Shown in pieces: positions 43,011-52,739 of a stretch of 64,000 bases of DNA. This DNA comes from Pontibacter sp. Tf4 (lineage in GTDB: Bacteria; Bacteroidota; Bacteroidia; Cytophagales; Hymenobacteraceae). Position 1 is the stretch's first letter. Every line of letters begins with the position of its first letter. Where the stretch lies: positions 124,001 through 188,000 of the forward strand of contig NZ_JACKZC010000009.1 of the NCBI RefSeq assembly GCF_014212495.1, read 5' to 3'. The notes beneath the pieces are model-generated. The model worked only from the letters and a program-made list of their open reading frames with translations, was not told where the DNA came from and ran no database searches. The translations under genes and the position numbers were made by a program.

Positions 43011-45410
43011 ATGGTTGGCCATTATTTTAAAGTTGCCCTCCGCAACCTGTACCGCAACAAGGTATACTCCGCCATCAACATTGCCGGGCTGGCCTTGGGC
43101 GTGGCTTCGTGTATCCTTATTTTTCTGTATGTGCAGGATGAACTGAACTATGATAGCCAGTTCAGTAAAGCCGACCGCATTGTGCGGGTTGCCGGCGAAA
43201 TAGAGCACGATGGCCAGACAAACAAATTTGCGTTGTCGGCATCACCGCTTGCTCCTTTCCTGCTGAAAGATTATCCCGAACTGGAACATGTAACCCAGCT
43301 GCTGCCTGCCAATAAACAAACCATCTGGTACAAAAACCGCAGCTTTAACGAAGATAAACTGCTATTTGCTGACAGCGCATTCTTCGAAATTTTTGACTAT
43401 AAGTTTCTGGCCGGTAACCCTGCTACGGCTTTAGATGAGCCCCGAACTATAGTTGTAAGCGAACAGATGGCACAGAAGTATTTTGGAAGCGCAGAAAAAG
43501 CCATGGGCGAAGTGCTTAAATTCAGCCGCTCCTCTTACCAGGTTACAGGTGTGTTTTCAAACGAAGGCAACTCCCATATACAAGCCAACGCTTTTCTGGC
43601 CCGCAGCACGTTTGATACACAACGGCAGGATGTATTAACCGATAATAACCACTGGTTCCATATGAGCCGGTATACCTATGTGCTGCTCCGCGATGAATCC
43701 CAGATCGCACCTTTCCAGGAAAAGCTGAAGACATTTGCTGACACCCACGTAACCCCCTGGTTAAAAGAAAACGATTTGCAGGCCTCGGTGACATTTGTAT
43801 TGCAGCCATTGCGTAGCATTCACTTCGATACCGAATATTCGGAAGATATATCCGCGCCGGGCAATATCAGCTACATCTATATTTTCTCGGTCGTGGCTGT
43901 TTTTCTGCTACTTATTGCCAGCATAAATTACATGAACCTGGCTACCGCACGCTCTGCCAAACGTGCCCGGGAAGTAGGCTTACGAAAAGTGGTTGGTGCG
44001 TATCGCTCCCAGATCATTGGCCAGTTTATAGGCGAATCCCTTCTGATAACTGTACTGGCAGTAATTCTGGCACTTGCCCTGGCGCAGATCCTTATTCCTA
44101 CTTTCAATTCACTTACAGATAAGCAGTTCGACTCGAATTTCTTTGTACAGAAGGAAGTTATAGTTGCGCTGCTTGCCATTGTCGTGTTTATCGGGGCGGT
44201 AGCCGGTAGTTATCCTGCCATATTCCTGTCCGGTTTTAAACCTGTTGATGTACTGAAAGCTGACAAAGCACCCCGTGGCGGAAACGCCACCTTGCGCAGG
44301 TCGCTGGTTGTTATCCAGTTTACCATTTCGCTCATCCTTATTATTGGCACCCTGGTGGTTTTCAGCCAGATGCAGTTTTTAAAGAACCGCCAGCTTGGGT
44401 TTAACAAAGAGCAGATACTCATCATCGATATCCCGACCGGCGACTCAACTTTAGTGAAAAAACTGCCCAGTATAAAACAGGAACTACTGCGCAACCCGAA
44501 CATCGAAAAGGTATCCAATTCGTTGAGTATCCCGGCTGACGAAACAAGTACCATCCTGGTATATGCCGAAAAGGACGGTGGCACCCTGCAAAATGCGATG
44601 GATGTCATGTTCGTGGATTATGATTTTGTGGATGTGATGGGTATTGCCCTGAAAGAAGGCCGCAACTTCTCCAGAGAATTTAAAACAGATCTGAAAGGGG
44701 GCCTGATCGTAAATGAAGCGGTTGTAAAAAAAATGCAGTGGAAGAACCCGATCGGTAAACGCCTTCAGATGGCCGACTGGGATGCAAAAGTGATCGGTGT
44801 AGTGAAAGACTTCCACATAAAATCGTTGCACAGCAAGGTAGAGCCGATCGTACTGGCACTTGTACCTGAATCGCCGGGCTTTCTTTTAGTAAAGATGAAA
44901 CCACAGGACATACCGGCAACTATAGCTTTTGTACAGGAAAAATGGCAGGCCTTTGATACAAAGCACCCGATGGAGTATTTCTTTATGGACGAACATTTTG
45001 ACCAGCAATACCGCGCCGAAGAAAAAATGCTGACCGTATTCGGCTACTTTGCCGGGCTGACCATTTTTATCGCCTGCCTGGGTTTATTTGGCCTTGCCTC
45101 GTTCACAGCTGAGCAGCGCACCAAAGAGATCGGTATCCGGAAAGTACTGGGTTCCTCTACGGGCGGTATCATCCTGCTACTTTCCAAAGACTTTGCCCTG
45201 CTGGTACTGATCGCTATCGTTTTAGCTACCCCCATTGCCTGGTATAGCATGGATAAATGGCTGCAGGATTTTGCTTACCGCACAGCACTTAGCTGGTGGA
45301 TGTTCGCCGCTTCGGGGGCAGCCGCTATGGCCATTGCGTTGCTTACGGTTAGTTTTCAGGCCCTGAAAGCCGCCATGCTCGATCCGGTGAAAGCCATCCG
45401 GACACAATAG
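43011..45410 (+). CDS. FtsX/MacB-type ABC permease, second of two
   Basis: 799 aa, paralogous to the preceding permease over its full length: NKVYSAINIAGLALGVASCI at the N-terminus, SAKRAREVGLRKVVGAYRSQ in the middle, and QRTKEIGIRKVLGSSTGG near the C-terminus. Starts 40 bp after it. Two permeases with one ATPase and one adaptor suggest an asymmetric transporter, perhaps for an antimicrobial or an envelope component under control of the two-component pair. A perfect AACTATAGTT at 43445 lies in the coding region. Confidence 0.9.
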   Translation: MVGHYFKVALRNLYRNKVYSAINIAGLALGVASCILIFLYVQDELNYDSQFSKADRIVRVAGEIEHDGQTNKFALSASPLAPFLLKDYPELEHVTQLLPANKQTIWYKNRSFNEDKLLFADSAFFEIFDYKFLAGNPATALDEPRTIVVSEQMAQKYFGSAEKAMGEVLKFSRSSYQVTGVFSNEGNSHIQANAFLARSTFDTQRQDVLTDNNHWFHMSRYTYVLLRDESQIAPFQEKLKTFADTHVTPWLKENDLQASVTFVLQPLRSIHFDTEYSEDISAPGNISYIYIFSVVAVFLLLIASINYMNLATARSAKRAREVGLRKVVGAYRSQIIGQFIGESLLITVLAVILALALAQILIPTFNSLTDKQFDSNFFVQKEVIVALLAIVVFIGAVAGSYPAIFLSGFKPVDVLKADKAPRGGNATLRRSLVVIQFTISLILIIGTLVVFSQMQFLKNRQLGFNKEQILIIDIPTGDSTLVKKLPSIKQELLRNPNIEKVSNSLSIPADETSTILVYAEKDGGTLQNAMDVMFVDYDFVDVMGIALKEGRNFSREFKTDLKGGLIVNEAVVKKMQWKNPIGKRLQMADWDAKVIGVVKDFHIKSLHSKVEPIVLALVPESPGFLLVKMKPQDIPATIAFVQEKWQAFDTKHPMEYFFMDEHFDQQYRAEEKMLTVFGYFAGLTIFIACLGLFGLASFTAEQRTKEIGIRKVLGSSTGGIILLLSKDFALLVLIAIVLATPIAWYSMDKWLQDFAYRTALSWWMFAASGAAAMAIALLTVSFQALKAAMLDPVKAIRTQ

Positions 45411-45450
45411 ATCTATAGTTTAAGTTTATAGTTTACAACCAATCCTGACC

Positions 45451-46194
45451 ATGAAAAAACGCCTCTTCCCGATCCTGCTACTGTTGCCGCTCAGCCTGCT
45501 GGCACAGGATGCCCGCCAGTTTAAACAAAGCATTCCTGTAAACGATGCCCGTCAAAGTACTGTGAAGCTGGAAATACCAGTAGGCGAACTGAACCTGAAG
45601 ACAGGGAGCACCCAGCTGCTGGAAGCCAACGTAGCCTACGACCGTGTCGACCGGAAACCAACTATGCAGCTGAACAGAACGAACGGCAGCACCAGCCTCA
45701 CCTTAAAGCAGGGCGATTTTAAAAGTGAGAATAAAACCGGCGACAACAAATGGGACATCAGCCTGAGTAAAACGCTGCTACTGCACCTGGAGCTGGAAAT
45801 GGGTGCCGGTACCTCTAAACTGGACCTGAGCAACAGCCGCCTGCAAACCCTGGATATTGAAGCCGGCGCCACCAGCATTGACCTGAACCTGAAAGGAAGT
45901 ACCGTAAAAGAAGTGGAAATTGCGGCCGGCGTAGGAGAACTGAACCTCGACCTGACCGGCAACTGGAACCACGACGTGAAACTGGAAATTTCCGGCGGAA
46001 TTGGCGAAGTGAACCTGAAACTACCCAAAAACACCGGCGTGCGCATTAACCCGACCGGGCTGGGCAGCAGCAACCTGAACGGCTTCCGCAAAAATGGGTC
46101 TTATTACCAGAACGCCGCCTACGGCAAATCCAAACATACGCTAACTATACACGTATCCGGTGGCATGGGCAGCTTAAACGTAATAGAGGGGTAA
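45451..46194 (+). CDS. Toastrack/DUF4097-like periplasmic beta-solenoid protein
   Basis: 247 aa with signal peptide (MKKRLFPILLLLPLSLLAQ). The rest is a run of short beta strands with alternating small and acidic residues (VGELNLKTGSTQLLEANVAY, LELEMGAGTSKLDLSNSRLQ, AGATSIDLNLKGS, GGIGEVNLKLPKN), the toastrack fold of DUF4097/LiaF-like proteins. Such proteins often accompany envelope-stress systems. It follows the ABC operon by 40 bp on the same strand and may be co-transcribed; molecular role unknown. Confidence 0.78.
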   Translation: MKKRLFPILLLLPLSLLAQDARQFKQSIPVNDARQSTVKLEIPVGELNLKTGSTQLLEANVAYDRVDRKPTMQLNRTNGSTSLTLKQGDFKSENKTGDNKWDISLSKTLLLHLELEMGAGTSKLDLSNSRLQTLDIEAGATSIDLNLKGSTVKEVEIAAGVGELNLDLTGNWNHDVKLEISGGIGEVNLKLPKNTGVRINPTGLGSSNLNGFRKNGSYYQNAAYGKSKHTLTIHVSGGMGSLNVIEG

Positions 46195-46271
46195 ACCCGC
46201 TTTTGCGCCATCTGCCGGCCTGCGCCGGGCTCCGATGCGGCTTTTGCAATGCCCTGTAACCAAATCCGAAC

Positions 46272-48158
46272 ATGAAGATCCAGAAACTATCCCTGCTGTT
46301 CTGCCTGACCGTGCTGGTTGGATGCTCCTCGGGCAGGCCAGCCCAGACATCGCAGGCGAATGCCGACGAAACCTACAAGGTAACTATAGACCTGACCCAG
46401 GTGAAGAACGACAAGGTACCCGTTACCATCGTAGCACCTGACATAAAGCAGGGCGAGATCGTTTACAACATGCCTAAGGTAGTGCCGGGCACCTACTCTG
46501 TTTCTGATTTTGGCAGGTTTGTTTCTGAATTCACTGCGCTGGATAAAAATGGCAACAAGCTGCCCGTCGCAAAACTGGACACCAACCGCTGGCAGATTAA
46601 AAATGCCGACGACCTGCACCAGATTACCTATTGGGTGGACGACACCTTTGATTCGGCCCGTAAAGGCGACGCTGTTTTTGAGCCGGGTGGCACTAACATA
46701 GAGGCCGGCAAAAACTTTTTGCTGAACACATTTGGGTTTGTGGGTTATTTCGATGGCATGAAACAGCTGCCTTACCAGCTCACAATTACCAAACCTGAAG
46801 GCTTTTATGGCTCTACACCGCTCAAGGCAACCACCACTTCCCCTACCTCCGATACCTATCTGGTAGAAGACTACGTGCTGCTGGCCGACTCGCCACTGAT
46901 GTATAACCGCCCCGACACCACAGTGCTGAACGTGGGAGAAGCTAAAGTGCTGGTATCGGTGTACTCGCCAAGCGGTAATGTAAAATCGAAACCTATTGCG
47001 GCCAACATTAAAGACATACTGGAAGCGCAGCGCAGCTACCTGGGCGGCAAACTGCCCGTTGACAAATACGCATTCATCATCTATGTGCCGGAAAGAGTAG
47101 GCAAATCAGGTTCGTTCGGGGCGCTGGAACACTCTAATTCGTCGGTGTATTACCTGCCCGAAATGCCGGAAGAAATGTTCAGCAGCACCATGCGCGACGT
47201 AGCCGCACACGAATTCTTTCACATCGTAACGCCGCTCACCATCCACTCCGAAGAGATCGGCAATTTTGATTTTGTGAACCCCCGAATGTCGAAACACCTT
47301 TGGATGTACGAAGGCGTAACTGAATACTTTGCCTCGCATGTGCAGATCTATGAAGGCCTGATTGACCTGGACGCCTACCTGAACAAGGTACAGGAATACA
47401 TTGCCACCTCGCGGGCATACTATAACGACACCCTGCCTTTTACCGAAATGAGTGCCAACGTGCTGGATAAGTACGAAAAAGAATATGGCAACGTGTACCA
47501 GAAAGGCGCACTGATCGGGCTGGTGCTGGACGTAAAGCTGCGCGAATTGTCGGGTGGGAAAAACGGCCTCCGCGACCTGATGCGCGACCTCGGCAAAACC
47601 TACGGCAAAGACAAATCTTTTAAAGATGATGAGCTGTTTGATAAGATCACAGAGCTTACCTACCCCCAGATGCGCGAGTTTTTCACGAAGTATGTGGAAG
47701 GCAACGAACCACTGCCGCTACAGGAAACCTTTAAAAAAGTAGGTATTTTGTACGAGCCTATGTCACAGCAGCTGGTGAACTCTTACGGCAGTTTTGTGCC
47801 CGGTTATGATGCCGAAAGTGGCCGGATTGTGGTGGAATCTACGGAAGGGATGGACGCCTTTGGAAAAGAACTGGGCCTGCAGCCCGGCGACCAGCTACTG
47901 AAATGGAACGGCACCGAAATAACTCCCAACAACGTGCGCCAGCTGATAGGCGATGAGCTGCAGCAGTTAAAGCCCGGCCAGGAAATAACCGTAACCGTTG
48001 CCCGCCCGAACAAAGCTAAAAAAATGCAGGAGGTAACCCTGAAAGCCAAAGTAAGACAGATTGAGCGTACCGTGCCGCACTACCTGCAACCAGACCCCAA
48101 AGCTACGCCACAGCAGCTGGCGCTCAGAGCCGCCTGGCTGGGCAAAAATGCTGAGTAA
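46272..48158 (+). CDS. M61-family (glycyl aminopeptidase-like) metallopeptidase lipoprotein with PDZ domain
   Basis: 628 aa. Lipobox VLVGC, so anchored outside the cytoplasm. N-terminal beta-domain, then a gluzincin catalytic domain with HEFFH (residues 313-317) and the downstream glutamate in YEGVTEYFASH. The C-terminal part (about 510-595) is a PDZ domain (LGLQPGDQLLKWNGTEITPN). M61 enzymes remove N-terminal residues (Gly/Ala preference in studied cases). Starts 77 bp after the toastrack gene; its message probably ends at the hairpin 48177-48217. Confidence 0.92.
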   Translation: MKIQKLSLLFCLTVLVGCSSGRPAQTSQANADETYKVTIDLTQVKNDKVPVTIVAPDIKQGEIVYNMPKVVPGTYSVSDFGRFVSEFTALDKNGNKLPVAKLDTNRWQIKNADDLHQITYWVDDTFDSARKGDAVFEPGGTNIEAGKNFLLNTFGFVGYFDGMKQLPYQLTITKPEGFYGSTPLKATTTSPTSDTYLVEDYVLLADSPLMYNRPDTTVLNVGEAKVLVSVYSPSGNVKSKPIAANIKDILEAQRSYLGGKLPVDKYAFIIYVPERVGKSGSFGALEHSNSSVYYLPEMPEEMFSSTMRDVAAHEFFHIVTPLTIHSEEIGNFDFVNPRMSKHLWMYEGVTEYFASHVQIYEGLIDLDAYLNKVQEYIATSRAYYNDTLPFTEMSANVLDKYEKEYGNVYQKGALIGLVLDVKLRELSGGKNGLRDLMRDLGKTYGKDKSFKDDELFDKITELTYPQMREFFTKYVEGNEPLPLQETFKKVGILYEPMSQQLVNSYGSFVPGYDAESGRIVVESTEGMDAFGKELGLQPGDQLLKWNGTEITPNNVRQLIGDELQQLKPGQEITVTVARPNKAKKMQEVTLKAKVRQIERTVPHYLQPDPKATPQQLALRAAWLGKNAE

Positions 48159-48176
48159 CCCTGAACTATAGTTCCC

Positions 48177-48217
48177 ACGATCCCTGCAGCGCCTCTTCTC
48201 CGCCCTGCAGGGATCGT
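48177..48217 (+). terminator. Probable terminator after the M61 gene
   Basis: Perfect 13-bp arms (48177-48189 and 48205-48217, ACGATCCCTGCAG and complement) with a short T-rich tail. A perfect AACTATAGTT (48164-48173) lies immediately upstream. Confidence 0.65.
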
Positions 48218-48428
48218 TCGTTTATGAGCTTCCGCGTTGCTATAGTTCTATAGTTTGGCAGCCGTAATTTTGGCGAAGCATCCAGTCCGCTCAAACTATA
48301 GTTACTTAAACTTAATCTGGCTTAAACAATAGCGCCTTTGGGTAGTTCGTTTCTGGGACAGTGAAATATAGTTCGCCAGCTTCCCCGAAATATTTACCTT
48401 TGCACCTGATTTACAAAAATTTACCTAC

Positions 48429-50735
48429 ATGCCCGCATACGCTTTCCGGCTAATAATACTACTGTTTATAGTTTCCAGTACCAGTTTTGCACAGGGTTTC
48501 CGGGTGAGCGGTTTTGTGCGGTCGGCAACAGATAACCAGCCCCTGATTGGTGCCACGGTAGCCGTACGGGAACTTGGCACCGGCACCACTACCGATGCCC
48601 GCGGGTTCTATAGTTTAAACCTGCCACCCGGCACGCACCAGCTGCAGGCCACCTATATTGGCTTTCAGCCCCTTACGCAAACAATACAGGTAAACGGCTC
48701 CGCACAAACTATAAACATCGGGCTACAGCCGCTGGATAACCAACTGCAGGAAGTGGTTGTGGAAGCCAACAGCCTGCAACAGAAACTGACCGACAACCGC
48801 ATGAGCGTGGAGCAGCTTACCACCCGCGAAGCCAAGTTACTCCCAGCCCTTTTCGGTGAAGTGGACCTGATCAAGACGTTGCAGCTTAAACCGGGCGTGC
48901 AGTCCGGTGGCGAAGGCTCGTCGGGGTTGTATGTACGTGGCGGTGGCCCCGACCAGAACCTGGTGCTGCTGGATGATGCCGTGATCTATAACCCGTCACA
49001 TTTGTTCGGTTTTTTCAGCGTGTTTAACCCGGATGCGGTACGAAGCGTGGAACTATACAAAGGCGGCTTTCCGGCGCAGTTCGGCGGCAGGCTGTCGTCG
49101 GTGCTGGAAGTGCAGCAGAACGAAGGCAATAACGAGAAAATAGGCGTAAACGGTGGTATCGGCCTTATCTCTTCCAGGCTAACGATAGATGGCCCCATTG
49201 TTAAGGATAAAGCTACGTTTCTGGTATCTGGCAGGCGCACGTATGTAGATACCTTTACCCGCCTTATCAACAAACTGAACGAAGGCAAAAAAGACTACAA
49301 TCCCATCCCCGACTATTACTTTTATGACTTTAATGCCCGCGTAAACTATAAGCTAAGCGCCAAGGACGAACTGACGCTGAGCGGCTACTATGGCCGCGAC
49401 TTTTTTACATTTAACGATGCTGGTTTCAGTTTTTCGTTCGACTGGGGAAACACCATGGGTGCCCTTAACTGGCGCCATAGCTTTAACACGCGCCTGTTTG
49501 TAAACACTACCCTGGCTGCCACCGGCTACGAGTATAAGATCAATAACAAGATCGATGTGTTCAGCTTTAACCTGCGCTCGGCGGTGCAGGACTTTACTCT
49601 TAAAACCGATTTCGAATGGCTGGCGCACGATAAACATACCATACAGTTCGGGGCATCCGGCATAAAACACAACTTTACAGTAGGCCGCCTGAACTTCGAC
49701 AGCGACGACGACCGCCAGAACTTTAGTGCCGGCAACGACTATACAGCCAATGAGTTTGGGGCTTATATCTCGGATGACTATAGTCTTACTACCCAGCTGG
49801 CCGTGAACTATGGCCTGCGGCTTTCTGGTTTTAACAGCGATGGCAAGACCTATGCAGCCCTGGAGCCGCGCGTTGCCACCCGTTACACCATAACGCCAAA
49901 CACTACCGTAAAGGCCAGCTATGCCGGCATGATGCAGTACATACACCTGCTGGCCAACTCCGGCGCATCACTCCCTACCGATATCTGGTTTCCGTCCACT
50001 ACCCGGGTCAGGCCGCAGCGCTCGCAGCAGGTGGCAGCTGGGGTAAGCCATTTATTTGGAAACGGCAAATACCTGATCACGAATGAAGTATACTATAAAT
50101 GGATGCACCGCCAGATAGATTTCCGGGATGGTGCTAACCTGTTTGTGAACGACAGCCTGGAAAATGAATTCCTGTTTGGCAAAGGCGAGAGTTACGGAAA
50201 CGAGATATACCTGGAGAAAATAAAAGGCCGCACCACCGGCTGGCTGGGCTATACCCTGTCGTGGACCTACCGCCAGTTTGATGAAATTAACGATGGCCGC
50301 CGCTTCCCGACCCGTTACGACCGCCGCCACGACCTGAGCCTGGTAGTGCTGCACAAGGTAAACGAACGACTGCACCTGACCGGAGCCTTTGTGTACGGTA
50401 CCGGCAATGCCTTCTCGTTGCCGGTTGCGCGGTTTGCTTTTCAGGATGTGGAGGGAAAAGAGCCGGGCTTTGTACCGATCTACACCGACCGGAACAGTTT
50501 CCGGTTAGATGCCTCGCACCGCCTGGGTCTGGGCGTGGTCTGGAAATTGAAGCCGAAACGGGGCGAAGCCGACCTTACCTTCAGTGCCTATAATGCCTAC
50601 AACAGGCGCAACCCATATTTTGTGTACTTCGAGCAGGTGAAAGACGAAGCCGAAGAAGAGACCATTGGTTTCCGGGCTAAACAGGTATCGCTGTTCCCGG
50701 TTATTCCATCTGTTACCTATAATTTTAAGTTCTGA
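48429..50735 (+). CDS. TonB-dependent outer-membrane receptor with carboxypeptidase-regulatory domain
   Basis: 768 aa. Signal peptide (ending STSFAQ), a carboxypeptidase regulatory-like domain (VSGFVRSATDNQPLIGATVA, TTTDARGFYSLNLPPGTHQL), a plug domain with LYVRGGGPDQNLVLLDDAVI, and a C-terminal barrel ending in SVTYNFKF. It is shorter than SusC, and no SusD follows; its partner is the DUF4249 lipoprotein overlapping its stop codon, a pairing known in Bacteroidota. Substrate unknown (iron complexes, peptides or others). TACCTTTG at 48395-48402 is a candidate -7 element. Confidence 0.92.
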   Translation: MPAYAFRLIILLFIVSSTSFAQGFRVSGFVRSATDNQPLIGATVAVRELGTGTTTDARGFYSLNLPPGTHQLQATYIGFQPLTQTIQVNGSAQTINIGLQPLDNQLQEVVVEANSLQQKLTDNRMSVEQLTTREAKLLPALFGEVDLIKTLQLKPGVQSGGEGSSGLYVRGGGPDQNLVLLDDAVIYNPSHLFGFFSVFNPDAVRSVELYKGGFPAQFGGRLSSVLEVQQNEGNNEKIGVNGGIGLISSRLTIDGPIVKDKATFLVSGRRTYVDTFTRLINKLNEGKKDYNPIPDYYFYDFNARVNYKLSAKDELTLSGYYGRDFFTFNDAGFSFSFDWGNTMGALNWRHSFNTRLFVNTTLAATGYEYKINNKIDVFSFNLRSAVQDFTLKTDFEWLAHDKHTIQFGASGIKHNFTVGRLNFDSDDDRQNFSAGNDYTANEFGAYISDDYSLTTQLAVNYGLRLSGFNSDGKTYAALEPRVATRYTITPNTTVKASYAGMMQYIHLLANSGASLPTDIWFPSTTRVRPQRSQQVAAGVSHLFGNGKYLITNEVYYKWMHRQIDFRDGANLFVNDSLENEFLFGKGESYGNEIYLEKIKGRTTGWLGYTLSWTYRQFDEINDGRRFPTRYDRRHDLSLVVLHKVNERLHLTGAFVYGTGNAFSLPVARFAFQDVEGKEPGFVPIYTDRNSFRLDASHRLGLGVVWKLKPKRGEADLTFSAYNAYNRRNPYFVYFEQVKDEAEEETIGFRAKQVSLFPVIPSVTYNFKF

Positions 50736-51535
50736 TGAAACGCCTGCTATACCTGCTGCCACTGTTTTTTATAGTTGGCTGCAACATGGAAAAAGAGATA
50801 GAGATCGTGCTGCCCGCCCATGAGCCGCAACTGGTAGTAGAGTGCTATATTGAGGATGGTTTCCCTTTTGAGGCTACCGTCCTCGAATCTTCCTCTTACT
50901 TCGATTATCCTGCACCGCCCGTGGTGCCCAGCGCCCAGGTGTACATCATGTACCGCGACCAGCGTGTAAAGCTAAACTATAGCCCCGGCTACAACAGCCG
51001 CACCAACCGCTATTTTACACACATAACTACGGTAAGGGCACAGCCCATCCCCGGCGAAACCTATAGTCTGGAAGTAACAGACGACAAAGGCCGAAAAGTG
51101 ACCGGTTTCACTACTATTCTGCCGAAAGTGCCCATTACCAACGTAGAGTGGCGGTTTAACGAAAAAGACAAAGCCCTGCTGCTGACAACTTTCCAGGACG
51201 ACCCGGCTATGCCAAACTACTACCGCTACATGACCCACGGCGATACCCTGAAAGAAGGCTCGCTGCGCGATTTTACAACCAGCGATGAACTGACCAACGG
51301 CAAGGAAACCACCTACGGCTCGGGCTACGACTACGAAGAGGGCGATACGCTTATTATTTCGCTGTTCCACATCGAGAAACAGTATTATGATTTTCTGCGG
51401 TCTGTACGCGATGCCCAGAATGCCAACGGAAATCCGTTTGCGCAGCCAGCCCGTGTAAAATCATCCTTGCAGGGCGGCATCGGCATCTTCACCAACCTGG
51501 CCTTCGACCGCGATACCGTTATCATTAAAAAGTAG
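50735..51535 (+). CDS. DUF4249 lipoprotein, partner of the TonB receptor
   Basis: 266 aa. Lipobox FIVGC (C16) and a beta-rich mature part starting EKEIEIVLPAHEPQLVVECY, followed by VPSAQVYIMYRDQRVKLNYS, the DUF4249 pattern. Its ATG shares one base with the receptor's stop codon (TGATG), so translation is coupled. Probably surface-exposed and helps capture the receptor's ligand. Message ends at the hairpin 51606-51645. Confidence 0.88.
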   Translation: MKRLLYLLPLFFIVGCNMEKEIEIVLPAHEPQLVVECYIEDGFPFEATVLESSSYFDYPAPPVVPSAQVYIMYRDQRVKLNYSPGYNSRTNRYFTHITTVRAQPIPGETYSLEVTDDKGRKVTGFTTILPKVPITNVEWRFNEKDKALLLTTFQDDPAMPNYYRYMTHGDTLKEGSLRDFTTSDELTNGKETTYGSGYDYEEGDTLIISLFHIEKQYYDFLRSVRDAQNANGNPFAQPARVKSSLQGGIGIFTNLAFDRDTVIIKK

Positions 51536-51605
51536 AAGTTCGTTTTGTAGAGATCATAGTTTACGGAATCTGATTCTTGCAACAATCTATCAGCGAGCAA
51601 CTATA

Positions 51606-51645
51606 AAACAAATCCGCCCCAACTATAGCTGGGGCGGATTTGTTT
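51606..51645. terminator. Bidirectional terminator with AACTATAGCT loop
   Basis: 15-bp arms (51606-51620 and 51631-51645, AAACAAATCCGCCCC and complement) enclose a 10-base loop that is exactly AACTATAGCT, one base off the window's palindrome family. A perfect copy (51649-51658) lies between this and the PNP stop. Confidence 0.88.
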
Positions 51646-51663
51646 GTAAACTATAGTTTGTAC

Positions 51664-52479
51664 TTACTGAATTGCAATCAGCTCACGGATAAGTTTGGTC
51701 ATGCGTGGCTCAGCAATGGCAGCAGCATCCAGGATATCTTTCAGGATCACTTTCTTGATACGGTCCGGTGTGCCCATGTCGGTGATAACGGAGATGGCAA
51801 AACATGGAATGCCCATGTGGCGGGCAGCTATTACTTCCGGCACTGTAGACATGCCCACAGCGTCAGCGCCAATGGTACGGATGTAGCTATACTCAGCCAG
51901 TGTTTCGAGCATAGGGCCCGGCACGGAAGCATACACACCGGTGCGCACTGTAAAGCCTTCTTTGGCAGCTATCTCCACGGCCTGCTCTACCATTTTGCGG
52001 TCGTAGGCTTCGCTCATATCCGGGAAACGCGGACCCAGCTCATCCAGGTTCGGGCCAAGCAGCGGGTTTGATGGCTGCAGGTTGATGTGGTCTGTCTGGA
52101 TCATCAGGTCGCTCACGTTATAGTCCGGATTAAGGCCGCCCGATGCGTTGGAGACAAACAGTTTCTGAATGCCCAGCAGCTTCATGACACGAACCGGGAA
52201 CACCACCTGGTGCATAGTATATCCTTCGTAATAATGGAAACGGCCCTGCATTACAATAACCCGGCGGCCACCCAACGTGCCCAATATCAGTTTGCCGGAG
52301 TGGCTCTCAACAGTTGATACCGGGAAGTGCGGAATATCGGCATACGACAGGCTGTGCTCTATCTGTATCTCGTTTACAAGCGCGCCCAGGCCGGTGCCCA
52401 GTATAATCCCGAACTCAGGGGCAAAGTTACTGGTGTTATTTTGTATGTAAGCTTTCGCTTCGTGTAGTTGCTGCATCAT
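51664..52479 (-). CDS. punA: Purine-nucleoside phosphorylase (trimeric, PNP/MTAP family)
   Basis: 271 aa. Conserved elements in order: phosphate-binding GIILGTGLGALV, HFPVSTVESHSGKLI, VIVMQGRFHYYEGY, VRVMKLLGIQKLFVSNASGG, the purine-site GVYASVPGPMLETLAEYSYI and SADAVGMSTVPEVIAARH-type GADAVGMSTVPEVIAARH. Cleaves purine ribosides with phosphate in nucleotide salvage. Cytoplasmic, monocistronic. The spacer upstream (52490-52520) holds a GCTAATTCGTTAATATGCTA-type simple repeat. Confidence 0.94.
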   Translation of the reverse strand: MMQQLHEAKAYIQNNTSNFAPEFGIILGTGLGALVNEIQIEHSLSYADIPHFPVSTVESHSGKLILGTLGGRRVIVMQGRFHYYEGYTMHQVVFPVRVMKLLGIQKLFVSNASGGLNPDYNVSDLMIQTDHINLQPSNPLLGPNLDELGPRFPDMSEAYDRKMVEQAVEIAAKEGFTVRTGVYASVPGPMLETLAEYSYIRTIGADAVGMSTVPEVIAARHMGIPCFAISVITDMGTPDRIKKVILKDILDAAAIAEPRMTKLIRELIAIQ

Positions 52480-52649
52480 GGGTTTAATGTGCTAATTCGT
52501 TAATATGCTAATGTATAAATTGACTGTGCGAAATAGGCGATTTTATAGTTCAGAATAAATGATTTTCATCACAGGTTTCCGGCATTACACTATAACCCCC
52601 TGAACTATAGTTGCCGGCAAGTTGCAAAAATTTACCCTGCCCCAAAAAC

Positions 52650-52687
52650 AAAACTGCCACGACTACAACTATAGCCGTGGCAGTTTT
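52650..52687 (-). terminator. Terminator of sppA with AACTATAG in the loop
   Basis: AAAACTGCCACG (52650-52661) pairs with CGTGGCAGTTTT (52676-52687). The 14-base loop contains CAACTATAGC. T-rich on both strands, so it may also act on readthrough from the other side. Confidence 0.85.
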
Positions 52688-52739
52688 TAAGCATAACTGA
52701 TAAATCAATTCGATTATTCAGTCAGTCACTCATTCAAAA

